A stretch of 64,000 bases of DNA from Trissonchulus latispiculum (lineage: Eukaryota; Nematoda; Enoplea; Enoplida; Ironidae): positions 1 through 64,000 of the forward strand of contig JASAND010031905.1 in NCBI GenBank assembly GCA_030248195.1. The letters run 5' to 3'. Position 1 is the stretch's first letter. The number at the start of each line of letters is the position of its first letter. The notes below the pieces were generated by a model that saw only the letters and a program-made list of their open reading frames with translations, was not told the origin of the DNA and did not search any database. The position numbers were made by a program, and so were the translations under genes. Shown here piece after piece: positions 10,288-23,016 of the stretch.

Positions 10288-12288
10288 TTAATTAAGAATA
10301 TTGATATTTTGGAGAAGGTGCAGAGAAATTTACTCCGAGTTTATTGAATTCTCGGATTTATCCTATAATGACGTTGTCATCAATTAAGCACTCATTAGCC
10401 TAGAACTGAGATGCATACATGCAGCGCTTGTGTTAACTTACAAAATTATTATTGGCATGACTGTTGTTTCGCCTGACTCAATACGCACTTTTGTAAATCA
10501 GCCGTACAATACTAGAGGACATTTGCTAAAGATGATAGCACCAAAATTTGCTTTAGATATTTGTAATGAAAAGACTTTCATTAATGGTCAAAGTTGATTG
10601 AAATTCTTATCAAGCTAATTATGTGAAGGAATGTGCTGAGGTCTAGTCAATTGGAGATTATTATGTTTCACATGTTTCATCATATTTGCCAGAATCAAAT
10701 GTCCAAGTTATATTTGTATATATATCTTGTATTTGAAAGAAAATATCAGAGTTGCCAGACTAAAACCAGTAATTAATATTCCGGTCTCCCCAAAGGTTGA
10801 ATTAATAACAGAAGTAGACTCTTTTAATAATTTAGTAGGAGTATCTCACGACCTAAAATATTAAGAATAACAGAACGCATACATAAAACTAATATCTAAA
10901 TCAAAGAATCTATTGATCAGAGCGAATTGACAGGAGATCTACTTGAAGAGTGGGTACTCTTCTTTGATCTGGAATTGGTCCGGGATGGGTCCTTTTCAAT
11001 CATATTGTCATCTGTGGCAGTTAAGAAATCCATGTCACAGCAATTTTAGTTTTAATGACATAAAAGATTCATGCAAATTTGTGTTTATGATTGTAGAAAT
11101 TCCCTAAAGTGCAGTTTCAAGGGCATAAAGTGCCCAAATATTGGAAGCTAGTCACTTAGCTAGGCTTAAAATAATCATATAGGCAGTTATTTAATACAAA
11201 ATAAGTTTATAATTAGATAGCTAGTGTTTATATGAGTTAATTGGTAGTAATTAGATCTTAGTTAGTATGTTTAATTTTTACCTAGAAAACAACTTAGGCT
11301 CATTGGAAAGGCAATTTTCTCCTGATTCCAAAAATGCAATCCCCACCTTTTAACTCCTAAAAATGAGTGAGTTATTAATGAAAATGTTTTAATAAGATTA
11401 CTTTCTATTTCGTAATTTTACCTCTTTAAAAGGTTTGCCTTAAAGTTTATTCCCTTCCACCTTTGTCTTAACTTTTTGGGAACTCTCTTTTCATTGTCTG
11501 GGAAGCCGTCTACTTCCCAGACTTTGTAGTAGTGGGAGTACTACTACGTCCATTCATTCTTTCTACGTGAGGCTTGTCCTCACTTGAACTTTAGTTTGGG
11601 CCAAGAGGCCAGGAGAGAATTGCCTCTCCAGAATAAAAGTTAGTACACACCTTTGTGTACATAGGTATGTTCGGAGGGGGCTTAGCTTCCTCCTTAATAA
11701 ATTAAAATTAACGAAAATTAGTAGAAATAGGTAAGAACGTACGTACAATACAAATATGTAATTAGTTTTAGGTAAGAAATTACGTACGAATTTTTATGCA
11801 CATTTTCACGCAATTGCTCCCTCAGTCCTTGGTCTTTTGAGGACACTGAGTTTCTGGCAACAGGGAGCAATTGTTGTTAAGGTTGCTGTGTTGGCTTCTC
11901 TTGTTTGCGGCCAAATGCTTACCTGAAATTTCAAAGTAGGGGCCCAGGACAAGAGAAGCCAACGAAAATTTAGAAATTTGAAATGGACGTATAAAGTGTG
12001 TCAAAAATAGGCACTTAAAAGTATTTTTCCCATAATCGGCCGGGATTGGCCTGATTTTTGAGCCCTATTTCAGTTGAATTTGTGGAAGTTGAAAATTAAA
12101 TCCAAAACTTCCCCCTTTGGTTGCATTTACATGTTAACCAAAATTTTATAAAATTTCAGAAAGTTTCGAACCCAGAAATTAATCAGAAAAGTGGTCAGTT
12201 GGGGGCAATATTTCGCCATCATCGTTAATCTTCACCCCAACTGACCAAAAGAGCCAAAAAGAACCTGGATTCCCACGTGTAAAAGATA

Positions 12289-12328
12289 GGAAGCTTCTAG
12301 AAGTTTCTAGAAACTTCTAGAAGCTTCC
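12289..12328. promoter_or_regulatory. Perfect 40-base heat-shock-element-like palindrome
   Basis: The 40 bases equal their own reverse complement. They contain eight alternating modules, GAA-TTC-GAA-TTC-GAA-TTC-GAA-TTC, each separated by exactly two bases, matching the HSF1 consensus nTTCnnGAAnnTTCn extended to eight units. HSF binding is inferred from the consensus, not shown. It lies inside repeated noncoding DNA, so if active it would probably drive a mobile element. It could also be a plain cruciform. Confidence 0.5.
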
Positions 12329-13249
12329 ACCCAAAATCAAAGAGAAGTCCCCGTCTCCGAGCTGTCACTGAGCTGTCAGAGAGCTGTCAGCTCAGTGGCG
12401 AATTCTGAAATTCTCGTTAGTGTTCGCTGAGGGCCGACCGAGAGCGGTCGGCCAAAAACTCCCTCTCTAGCGCGCATCCCTATAGTGGGCTGTGGTTTGC
12501 AGCACCTGGGATTGCGCGCTCTCCCCGATTTCTAGGAAAAATTTAGGGAACTTTTCTGGCCTTCGAGCCAGAAAAGATATTGAGTAGTTTACCGCGAACA
12601 CACTCAACCTGAGGAGCCATTGGGTCTTCTATACCCGGCTCGAATGCACTGCCTAGGCCAAAAAATTAACAATTTTGCATTGCCGGCCTTCGGGCCTATT
12701 TTTATAATATGTGATTTTTGGCCTTCGGGCCCTCTTTCTGTTATGCGGCCAATTGGCCACCCTTTTTTATCAGCCAAGCCACGGCCCATGGGCCATATTT
12801 TGTGTTTTAGGGCCCTCGTGGCCAGTATTGGGGATTTTTAAAAAAAGTAACGGGATTTTGAGTGGGGACCCACCCCTAAGACTGAGATAGAGGGTCCCTT
12901 AATTACGACCCTAATTTTTATTAAGTTAGTTATGGGGATCTTTTCACCCCACAGCCGGCAACTAGGTGTTGCCGGCCATATTCTCTAATTAAGGCGTTCA
13001 AGATTCAAAAATCACTGTTAGTATAGTTGTCTTTATTTTCAGCGCTAGGTCGGCTTCAAAATTATCAGGTTTCTAAAATGTAGGTTATTCTCAAACCAAA
13101 TCCCAAAACCTTGAGTCTTTACGTTATCTTGTTTATTAATAATTCCTAGTTTTGGGGAGGAATGGCCGGCTTCCTCTGATCAGTAAATTAAATATGTTTT
13201 CTGTAATCTTGCTTAATAATAATTGCTTAGCAATTATTATTGTTGTGTG

Positions 13250-13475
13250 CACAGTGTGAGTGTTGTATAAATGTTGTATAAGTGTGCCAGCAGTGGCACA
13301 GTGTGAGTGTTGTATAAATGTTGTATAAGTATGCCAGCAGTGGCACAGTGTTACTGTTGTGTAAATATTGCGTAAGTGTGTAAGCATTGGCATAGTTTGA
13401 ATGCTATATAACTATTATTTAAATGTGTCAGGAGTGGCACGGTATGAATGTTACGTAAATGGATATGATGATTGA
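13250..13475. repeat. 47 bp tandem repeat, about five copies
   Basis: Units begin CACAGTGTGAG or variants at 13250, 13297, 13344, 13391 and 13438, an exact 47-base spacing. Each unit contains the dyad GTGCCAGCAGTGGCAC, and later units are more diverged. The right arm of palindrome 1 fades out here. Confidence 0.9.
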
Positions 13476-16400
13476 TGAATGTGTGCTTTAGCTAAGTTTG
13501 TAATAAATTAATGGTTGTATGTTGAATGAAGCAATTGGAAGAAAAAGTATATGTTTTGCGTATGTATGTGTGTTTTCTGTTCTAGTACCCGTGGTGTTAC
13601 GGGCATTACGAAATAATTACCTAAGAGTCAGATTATAAGCAGGAAATTACATGGATGGGAGTTAGAGTTAGTTTAGTAGTGCTTGAGAGTCCAATCGGAT
13701 GGAACGTGCGTTGGAATGAGGTTACAAACAGCATAATTGGAGTATGAGTGAAAATATGCAAATGAGGTAGTGATTTTAGGCCTAGGGTCATGGGGACTCC
13801 GGATTGGGTCATAATCATCAGATAATGCTCAGGAAGTCCTCGATTCGTCCGCGTAGGTAACCCTAGGTGGTAGGGCGGACGAATCGCACTAAAAGGGACG
13901 TCGCATTTAATCGGAATTGTATAAAGCTGTCATTAATTTGCTTAAAATTCAAATCGCCTGCATTTTTGATCAAAATTACCTAGGAATGCGTAAGAAGCCA
14001 AATTTAGGCAAAATTGCTGTTATCAATTGTTGTAATTATCAGGTCTTCTATCTGAAATCGGTGGTTACCGTTGTTCCTGTCTGAAACGAACAGTGTTGTG
14101 CTCTTTACGTTCATCGGAGGTCAAGTTTCCCGAAATTAGCTAATGGGACGGAATTACGTCTGACATTATAATATCCGTCAGGTTTAGACCGCAAAAATGG
14201 GCTGTAAACCAATAAAAGTGAAATAAATAAATTGGTGCAAGCATGGCGTTTTGACAGATGGTTTAAAATATGAGGGACGAGCAAGCGTTCTGAACAGTAA
14301 TGCACAGAAGGTAATAGTAACCCAGAACCGATGTATACATTTATTAGTTACGTACGATTAGCCATTAATATGTATAAGACTATTTTCCAATAGTAACGAA
14401 ATTTATGTTTATGCACGAATTTTTAGTATGATTATGAAATCAAAGTCACGAACCAGTTGTGCGGGAAATGGGTATTTCCTGCAGTTTTGAACCAGAAATA
14501 GTCCTGAACCAAGCAAATCTGCAATTGCCGTATTTTCTCTGCTTAATAGTCAAATTATGGAAATAACCGTTAACCGATTCAAGGAATTGGCTCTTGTTTA
14601 TAATCAGAAACTCGAAATGAGCTGAATTCAGTGTTATAGCTCCATATCGCGTAAACGCAGGATGTACATCACAGAAGTGTGTTTTAATTACAATTTCCTG
14701 CACAACAGTGCAGGAAATTGCTCAAAATATTACATTCTGCACCTTTGGTTCTGTAAGATTAAAGATGGCATTAAAACGGCCAAATTTTCATTTAGAAGTT
14801 AACAAGTTCAAAACATTTCGACCGTTTCAATATGACAAGTTCATGCTCAAAATCCGAAAGCCGAAAGAGTGAATAATGGTTGCTGGGTTCGATTCCCGCA
14901 CCATAACTGTGTATTAGTGGGTTTTAACCCATTTGATTCAGGTGCGGAGTCCACGGAGATCTCGCCTGAAGAAGTCAGTCTGCCTCTGATCTATATTAGT
15001 GGTCAATTCAGTTCGCATTCAGATTATTGGGATATTTTGGAGCCGGAAGAGCTCAGTCAATTCAGGACATTTGGGAATCAGTATACAGCTGTAGGTACTC
15101 TAGTTAATTTTGGAGTGTAACGGAATCTTTAAGGCAGAGACAATTCGTACCGGCATCAGAATCATTTGTGGTCTTTAAAACCAACGGTAAAACTGTGAAA
15201 AAATCGTCAGTGAACTGAAAGTTATTCCTGATCCTTGAATTCTGTAATCTTGAATCACATAACCTTATTTCGCACTCAAATTAGCTGAAAATGTGGCTCT
15301 CCGCTATTCTCACTCTCCTGGAAGTGGAGATCCCCATTGCTCTGCTTTAAAAGTCCAGTTCCTACTGACTGAACTTAAGAAGTTATTAGTGGAGAAGAAA
15401 CAACAGAAGACCGATCTAAATTAATTGGAACTTTAATTTTACTGTTTAACTTTTAAACGGCCATCTCCCGGTACCACCCCATCCCTCTCCGAACCGTGTA
15501 TTGTCGGATCCTCTTGAATTGGAGTTGATCTGCAGGAACCTCTCCGATAGCTATCTCTATAGTGGGCTGTGGAGTCCTTGTGACTATATTGCAGCAACTG
15601 GGAGCTCACCCAAAGTCCGAGCCCACCCTCAATTGTATTAATATTAATTATTATTATTGTTATTATTAATTAATATTGTTTTTTTGGTCCTTTGGTACTG
15701 TAAAGGACAGATAAAGAGAGTGCACCGACATAACACGCACGTAAAGCACATAGGACACCCGTAGTTGAAGTGAGTTAGGTTATAGGATTACAGTCAGAAT
15801 AGAGAAATTACAATAACCTGAAGAAGAGTATAGTCCTTGACTGAACTTGCGTAATCTGATATACCATTTGGGGTAAAGCTAATCTAGGTTTAATCAAATC
15901 CATCCCTACAGAGAGTCTGGCAACTCCGGTATATTGACTGTTAGTCAATATACTTGTATTTAGTACGTGTCAAGGCCCTCTATTTGATTTCGGCAGTAAA
16001 CAAATAGAGCGAGAATCGACCCCTCTCGCCGTTCTCAGTTGACTACAGACTAAACGAACTCACAGCAGTATCCCTAATCAGGTTGGCTGTAGAGATCCCC
16101 GATTTTGGCAAACTACCTTTCGGGAATCTGGTACATAAGTTTGTCTAACCAGGCAAACGTGCTGACCTTCTGTGTAACCAGAACTCGTCTGACCTAAGTA
16201 AGTGAAGTAAGCCAACACGGTTTAATAATAAATTATATCAAATCAATTATTTTGGAAGCGAAAGAAATTTCTTGGTCAGTCGGTTCATTAGAAAATATTA
16301 GTTTGTTTGTAGAGTTGTAGGACCTTGGATTTCACTTCCTGTAAGTGTTGTCCTTAGTAAAGGATGTAACCGTTTTCAAAACTTCGTTACCTGAATGCAA

Positions 16401-16570
16401 AACTGTGTTGTCTAGGTTTTTGAAAGTCTGGTACATATGTGTTAATGATATTTTTCTTATTTTGATTGAATTTCTTGTTAACTTACATATTCGTACTTGT
16501 TGTCAATGTTACTGTGCCGTCGTCTCCTTACTTTCTTCTAGGAAATAAACTTTTGTTTCTTTTTTTCTGT
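13476..16570. other. Single-copy region without a convincing gene
   Basis: Open frames are short (the longest about 85 codons) and show no motif I recognise. Visible structure: a 12 bp stem CGATTCGTCCGC/GCGGACGAATCG at about 13833-13880; a perfect 13 bp stem at 14691-14720; a tRNA-type B-box sequence GGGTTCGATTCCC near 14885 with no matching A box; and at 15557-15603 the motif CTATAGTGGGCTGTGG followed by TGCAGCAACTGGGA, shared with palindrome 1 (about 780-815 and 12480-12515). The last suggests a diverged relative of the palindrome 1 repeat. Confidence 0.5.
14691..14720. repeat. Perfect 13 bp hairpin, 4 bp loop
   Basis: CAATTTCCTGCAC and GTGCAGGAAATTG flank AACA. A related GGGAAATGGGTATTTCCTGCA occurs 240 bases earlier. 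No poly-T follows and no coding end is near, so I do not call it a terminator. Confidence 0.7.
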
Positions 16571-19147
16571 TTATTTCAGAAATGGAAATATGTTGTCAAT
16601 CAAGTTGATGAGTTTAAAAACACTGTCTAATGCTAAAATTAGTTTTCAAAAGTTACGGTAATATGTTCCTTCTACGTTTAATATTTGTCAAATTAGTTCT
16701 TGACAAGCTTTAGTTCATCTGTCTGTAGATTTTCTCCCTCTATGGCATAAAGACAAGAAGCAAATAGAAATGTACTGATCTACCGAAAACATTTTAGTGA
16801 TGTGCTACATCCCCTACAGCCACTCAATGATGTACTACAATACTGAAATTTGTCAGTAAAGTTGTACATTTGAGGCCTTTAACCTCCAATGTGCAGCTGG
16901 ACTAGTGATGTTGTACCTCACTGAAATTTTCTAGGGATGCATTACATCCCTAAATGTACTATTTGCGAATTTGCGACATATACGCATATTCCGTTATATA
17001 TCACTGAAAATCAGAAAGTCATGGAATCAGAACAGAAAATCAGACATCATTCAACTTTTTAAATGACAATGTAAATACCGAGTTTACAATCATTTCGGGT
17101 TTTGTGAGGAAAGTGGAAAATTTAGAAGTTCGAAGGCTTAAAATTTCAGTAAATTAAATAACTAAATTACTAATTTATTTGAACCATTTTAGAAGAAATA
17201 AAAACATTCCTTTATAAGTTTCGATTGATCGGAATTTGTTACTGAAAAGCTTTCACTGAAAATCAGGAAGTCCTGGAATTCCTGGAGTTCCTTCGCCATA
17301 GTGTGAATTTTCATCCTGCCAATAAATCACCCTATTTCATTTAGTAGTTTTTAGTTCTTTATTCCGGCTAGAATCGGAATGCGTAATATCGGTATATAGC
17401 ATCTTTTGCGTGTATTTCTGTACTGGGTCAAGAAAATCTCCTATCTTTAACGTGTGGCTAGCTATGTACCACTTTTTGGATTCTGAATATGCAAATTAGG
17501 TTTCATTTGTGACGAAAGCTCAATATAAATGTTTTTGACATTTTACTATAGTGTCAGATGGGCGAACTTTATTTTGCTGTAGCCTGTAGCAGGAAGTTCG
17601 CACAATTTGAGAAGATTTGAGAAGATAAACCGCGTTGCCAAAATTGTGGGTGGGGGAGGTGGGGTTACAGCGCTTATGGACACCTGGGAGAGTTCCTTCG
17701 TTGTGACAAGAAAAAGCAGTCAATACGGTGATGTTGCAAGTGGGCAAACCCAAAATCCAACGTGACGAAATATCGGTATCACTCTAAATTGCGTGCTGAC
17801 TGATTAGACAAAAGCTTCATTAGTAGTAGGGCTGAAAAACGTCAGAACTATCTATCCAGTCGGTAGCTATTGGAGGTTTTTTGTAGTATTTCTTGGTAGC
17901 AACCTGATCAAAGAGTGTCTTCAGGATCTTTCATGTCTGTTATTGTCTCTCGAGCCCTGCTTTGCGAGCAAACAAGTGCGACCCACTCGTGTGCAGAGAT
18001 TTTCTCGATAGCGGATAAAATTTTGTCTGCTGGTTATATTCTCTTTCGATGGAAATAATGCTAATAAATGGCATAGTGGCAGTTTAATATAATTGCACCC
18101 CGAAATATTGAGAATATAAAACATGAAAGTTTAGTGCATACTACTCTCGGTAGAGGAAACTAGCCCTTTTTGGGCATTACTTGTTCAATATAATGTTGAG
18201 CTGGCAATCATTTCGGGTTTTGAGAGGAAAGTGACCCCACAAAACTTTTTTTGTGAGAAATGGCAACACAGAACGGGTTTTGTGAGGCATGAACTTCACA
18301 GAAGTGGTTTTGTGTGATTTCGTGTTTGGGTCGTGCCAGATACATTACTACAAAATTTCAGTTTACCTGCATGCATAAGGTGATGACACTGAGATCTGAC
18401 TTTTCAATACGTCCGCATTCATTTATCATAGATAGCGTTATTCTTGCTGCGCCTCGGCGCAGCAGGTCTACTATAATCAGTTTTTATTATTCCACCTAGA
18501 GGTGGAATATTTGTGATTGGTTTTGCCACTTTTTGAACTGAATCTTAGCGTAACTACATTTTCAGCCTATCTTTAACACTGCGCTGGTAAACCTGGCTGT
18601 TTTTGTTTGAGAGGGGAGTTGTGTAAAATGTGTAGTTGAAAATTTTGTTTGTATCCTTGTTCTAGTTTTCGCAAATTTAGGACTTTAGGAGCAAACCAGA
18701 TTTCAAAATTTTAAAAATTTACTCAGAGGAGGGAAAGGTCAGCGTTATTTCTTACTTTCACCTGCAATTTTATTCCGTTGCCCCCTGCGGTTGAATTTAA
18801 AATGCTACGATTTTTGGTAACTGGAGCAATTATGCAAATTAGTTTTCAAACCGCTGCTCTTAATATTCTTATGCTGAACGGCTGCCTAAGCATCTATGCT
18901 GCCAGACACAACACAAACATGTTCAAAAATGTGAGTTTGTTTGTAGTTAAAATGTTAATTGATGAGAAACAGTTTATAACATTGATTTCAGTTTTGCAGC
19001 TCTGGGTGCGTCAAATAAAAGTGGTATGCCTTCACTGCAGTGGAATCCCACCCCTTTTAGGGTCTTCTTGTTAGAGTATCTTTACTCACACTTAATCCAT
19101 ACAGGCGTGTATGAAACTATGTATTAAATTTCATCTTGATGCTGATC
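16571..19147. other. Single-copy region without a convincing gene
   Basis: No protein family is recognisable in any frame. Internal repetition is visible. CATTTCGGGTTTTGTGAGG recurs near 17090, 18210 and 18275. CACTGAAAATCAGnAAGTC occurs near 17005 and 17255. GATGTACTACATCCC-like words lie at 16797-16965. Two strong hairpins sit together near 18445-18510 (TGCTGCGCC/GGCGCAGCA and ATTCCACCT/AGGTGGAAT). These are probably remains of small mobile elements. Confidence 0.45.
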
Positions 19148-19151
19148 TTAA

Positions 19152-20159
19152 GGTACTGGTTTCCTTTCGGGTATTTTTGACTCATACGGCTTTAATCCTT
19201 TACGTAAATGGCTAAAACTTACGAAATAACCTATTTCCGTGCTCTTTAACATTCTGGGACCAGTCCCGTATTTTTAGGCCAAAAGATAAGAAAGTTTTGG
19301 TTTTTGGCCTTAGGCTCCCAGTAAGTAGACAAGACACGGGATTGGTTGTTATGGCTGGAAAGAGGACACGAAAATGAACATTTTTGCTCTTACAACCTTT
19401 GCGCTATCTCCAGTCGTTAGGTCAGTATAAGCAAAAAACTGTTTTGAGGGTCAAAAAATGGCCGTTTCTGAGGAAATCAGTTTTTTCACAATTACTGACA
19501 CATGTTAAGGACAAAGTTGGCTTATTTATACTCAATCGATACAACTTGCAAATGCCCATTTTATGAATGCCTATTTGCCGGACTTTATTGCTTAAACCAA
19601 AAGATTTGGCCGAAAAACGATTTTGGCAAAACTGCGACTATTTTGTTTCGAACATCGATTTCTCAAAAACTACTCGACGGATTCCGGAGTTGTTTTCCAG
19701 AATCGAAATTCGCACTTCTGCGGAGGGACGTTTTTCTTGGTTTGGGCTAAAACGTATCGAGCTGCAAGAAAACTCAATGTGAAGTTGCGAAATTTCGTGT
19801 TACTGTGCTTTTGGCCGATTTTCTCGACCGTTAAGACCTGCTGAGCCAAATCCAAAAAATCGTCCCTCCGCCCATATGTCCTTCATATAGTCGCACATAA
19901 AGAACTGTTGGCCGATTCTTCAGTTTTGAGAAATCGATGTTCGAAAAATCTCGGTCGATGTTCAGCCTGTCAGATGTCAGTGTGTTAGCAAATTTTTGCT
20001 AATTTTTTACTAATTTTGCTCGTTTCGTAAGCTCATGAGGTTGTACACATAATGAGCTTTAAAACGATGTATAAAGCTCTTTCCAACTCCCAAAAGTGCG
20101 AAAGTTATAGCGTTTCAAAAAATCACCACAAAAGCACTGCACAAAAGGAAACCAGCACC
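19152..20159. mobile_element. 1.0 kb TTAA-flanked non-autonomous element
   Basis: Both ends sit inside TTAA (19148-19151 and 20160-20163). The termini GGTACTGGTTTCCTTT and, inverted, GGTGCTGGTTTCCTTT form an inverted repeat. The interior has short frames but no transposase motifs; phrases such as 'TTCTCAAAAACTACTCG' are common in noncoding transposon filler. Its ends differ from those of the 9066-10287 element, so it is a separate family with the same target preference. Confidence 0.8.
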
Positions 20160-20163
20160 TTAA

Positions 20164-22664
20164 ACTTGTTTTCTGTTCGGTCATTCTAAGTTAGATTAAA
20201 TGTTTATTCAACAGACCAGTTTTGTTAAGCTTGATTCCATAATTATTGTCTCCCTCTTCCCTTCCTGCCACATCTATTTAGCATTTTGCACCACCTTTTC
20301 TTCAGCAATTAAGCTGCGAACACTTTAAACATTGGACTCTATCTGCTATCCTCTAAAACTGAAGTTTAGAATTATATTGTCAAAAACCTGGGACCTGCCA
20401 GAAATAATTGAACAATATCGAGCCAGTTTAATTTTAATTTTAATTTTTAGCCAGGAAAGTTTTGAAATAAAGATGGACAATTTGAAATAATCACGCTCCT
20501 TGACAAGACGCAGTTGCTTAAGAGGTATCTATTGTAGTTACGTTGGGGATAGCATTAGGGTAGAACAGTGCTTCAAGCGATGGCGGTTTGGAGACTTCTA
20601 CTAAAATGTTGATATGGATGCACGCAATTAGCAGATTGAATTGAAAAACAAGCAATATCTTTATGCAAAATTTGGCAGTTTTGAACTATTTGGTCCAGAA
20701 AATATACAGGCCTGCTGCGAGCACACACATACATTTGTATGAAAACATGGGGAATCTGTGCCTTCCATATTAGAGAAACTGTATCAACCGGAATCAGGAG
20801 CTTGAGTCTCTAAAATAATGATGGATGACGAGCCTGTGCTGCAGTTTAGAGTTAAGAAAGTTTCACATTACAAAGTAAAGTCATTGCTGCATGCGAGGAC
20901 TCTTATGCAGCTTGTGCCTACAACTTAGTTTTTAAGTTGTTGCCAACCAAGGACAATTTCGGCCAATCTCAGCACAAGTCTACGCCGAATTGTTACAGCT
21001 GGCGGGCTGAACCGGCTTCACCGTGTTGGCAGTCATTTGCTGCAAGGTTCACGGGATGAGCTTCTACATTACATTACTTTCTGAAATACTTTCCTGATAT
21101 GGCGAATATATAAAATGGGGAAGGAAAAAAGAACATGACACAAGTCAACCCCATCTCCCCTTTCCGGAGGTAGATAGGGTGGGTAGGAGCAATGATAGAA
21201 TGAGCACCTACTAGTCCCCCCACACTCCATGGTGATTCTGCAATATCTTTTGACTCGAAATCGAAAGCAACGATATAGACTTCAAACTTCAGGGAGATGG
21301 CACACCTCAACTCAACTCGGCACAATTCTCGGAGTCTAGGCTTTGTAATTTGGTCACTCCCTCTTAACGGGTTGTAGTAAGGTTGTACGCATAGTTTCCA
21401 TTATTTTTCTACTACAAAGTTCGCATAATATTTGGTTTCACTGTGCGTGTAAAAGTAAAGTTGATGTATAGTTAATGTAATTATTAAAGTTCAAAGTAAC
21501 TATTTTGTGGGGTGTATAGTCCATAAGCAGCACATATAGGCCAAGTGTCAAGTCAGTTGTTGACGACTAAGTCACCAGCTTAAAGTGAAGTGCACTTCAA
21601 TGCAAGTAAAATTGGAGTAAAATTGCTACTTTTTGGAACACTTTTAAAGACGATTTTTTTGGTTCAGTCATAAATCTATCACGAAATGGGTGGATTTTAA
21701 GACCCTTTAAGCGCAGATTGCAATTACCATTTTTCAAACTCGGCGAAGTTTTAGATTATTAGACAGGCCTAAAAGGTTTTACTTGAATGCCGTCTGTGAA
21801 TGTTTCTTATATACTCTTTCAAAGGCGTGAATTTTCAAGATTTAAGAATGAGGAAAACATCTAGAAGATGAGTTGAGAGTTTTCGTGTTCTGAATAATAT
21901 GCATATAATAAATTTTGCTGAATTAAACTGCTGCAAATGATTTGTATTTGCCAGCCTTTGAATTGCATTTTTATGCCATGCCGATGTAACAAAATTATCT
22001 ACATCGGTTTCTGCAAGCGTGCAAACTGTACATTTGCTTGCCCCTAGCTGTCGGGGTGCTCGTGCACAATGTTACATACAAGCACAGTCAATACTATAAG
22101 TAGTTACTAAAAACAGTCGCTAGTCGTCCTCTAGAGGATTTTTCCGCATTTATGCTGAATTCTTGGTTCTCAACTAAAGTTACTAGTAAAAGTTACTTCC
22201 GCAGAATAAGAAAAAGTCACTTTTGTGCAAAATGTTGGGTATATTAAAGTAGTTTACTTGTGACCAAAAGGGGCCCCATATACCTTTGTATTCTGCGGCC
22301 TTATCTTATTGTCTGAAATATTTCATCAGTTTCTTTAACTGCTGCAGCTCAGGCCATTCTTTTCTACTTAATATTACAATATTGAGATCATTTGTCATTC
22401 ATGATGAGCATGTGTTCAACGATCTCTTATTTCCAAGCACTGCGTTTCTTAATTATTTCTCACCAGTCCAACGCTTATTCATCTTTGTGAGTGGGACTTT
22501 AAAGACTAGGTGACAACCGACCCCGTTCGGAAAACGAAAAGAAATTCTTTGGATTAATGCATTTCGTATAAGCCTTAGAGTACAATCACATTCATTCGTG
22601 TCAAATATCAGCAACTTCGGATGTTGAAATCAGCTTAATAAACTTAATGTCTTACTTAATATCT
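20164..22664. other. Noncoding start of palindrome 2 left arm
   Basis: From 20485 onward this is mirrored at about 57470-62349, with insertions on the other side. Short frames are not conserved between arms. The arm copies differ by a truncated gypsy element (present only at 58.6-60.9 kb) and by two MITE-like insertions (61707-62277). Confidence 0.7.
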
Positions 22665-22743
22665 GGGGATGTGGCTCAGTGGTGGAGCGTTCTGGTTCTA
22701 CCCAACCTACAAAGCTCAGCCGCTTGATTTCTACGCTGGAACC
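22665..22743 (+). repeat. tRNA-derived fossil, copy A
   Basis: Begins GGGGATGTGGCTCAGTGGTGG, a good tRNA acceptor and A-box region, but the B box is decayed (GCTTGATTTCT instead of GGTTCGANTCC) and no anticodon arm can be folded. It is probably the head of an old tRNA-derived SINE. Related copies lie in the other two blocks. Confidence 0.5.
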
Positions 22744-23016
22744 TTTCTTCAATTTATTCAATTCCTGATTTCAACCTTTCACATTAGCAATACAGTTAAA
22801 TGCAATTAACATCGATTATGGAGTTCAGGCTAACTTTAATTAGTTTAGTGCATCTTCACGTTTCAGCAGATTATAGTAGTTCTAAGGAGTTAGTAAACAG
22901 AGACATTAAACCGGGAGACTATTTGGAATGGAACAGAACAACTGTAATTTTTATTGGTGGGTAAATATTATTAATATAATAATTGATAAATACTGCTACA
23001 AAATATTGATACTTTC

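Larger units (their letters stand above)
8225..10640 (+). pseudogene. Decayed non-LTR retrotransposon reverse transcriptase, right-arm copy
   Basis: This is the better-preserved copy. Recognisable blocks are: 'VDVTYIDFEKVF' just before 8312; 'AVVSGVPQGSVCGPTLF' near 8562-8620; 'AYADDVKFYS' (the YADD catalytic box) near 8665-8695; 'NWANEWQLKINVNKS' near 8750-8795; 'DLGVF' near 8868; 'LYVAYIMPVLSY' and 'IWNP' ending near 9060; and 'ILEKVQRNLLRVY' at about 10305-10345. Stops and frameshifts make it non-functional. The protein segments before 9062 and after 10292 join naturally once the 1.2 kb TTAA-flanked element is set aside, which shows that element inserted into the retroelement. No endonuclease domain or tail is visible. 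Confidence 0.85.
7335..13296. repeat. Palindrome 1, right arm
   Basis: This is the mirror image of 1-6011. Element order is reversed and most elements are better preserved here: the TTAA-flanked insertion keeps its eight-G termini and the heat-shock-like palindrome is perfect. The arms differ by several percent in the stretches I compared (for example around 5460 versus 7880), including single-base indels and homopolymer changes. The arm runs out into a 47 bp tandem repeat. Confidence 0.93.

Noticed and set aside
14446..15120. Two frames (14446-14703 minus, 14869-15120 plus) as possible small genes
   Set aside because: Single-copy, short, no recognisable domain, and the second overlaps a tRNA-type B-box sequence.
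22665..22743. A functional tRNA-Ala-like gene
   Set aside because: The D-arm is good, but the B box is decayed and no anticodon stem or T stem forms in any of the three copies.
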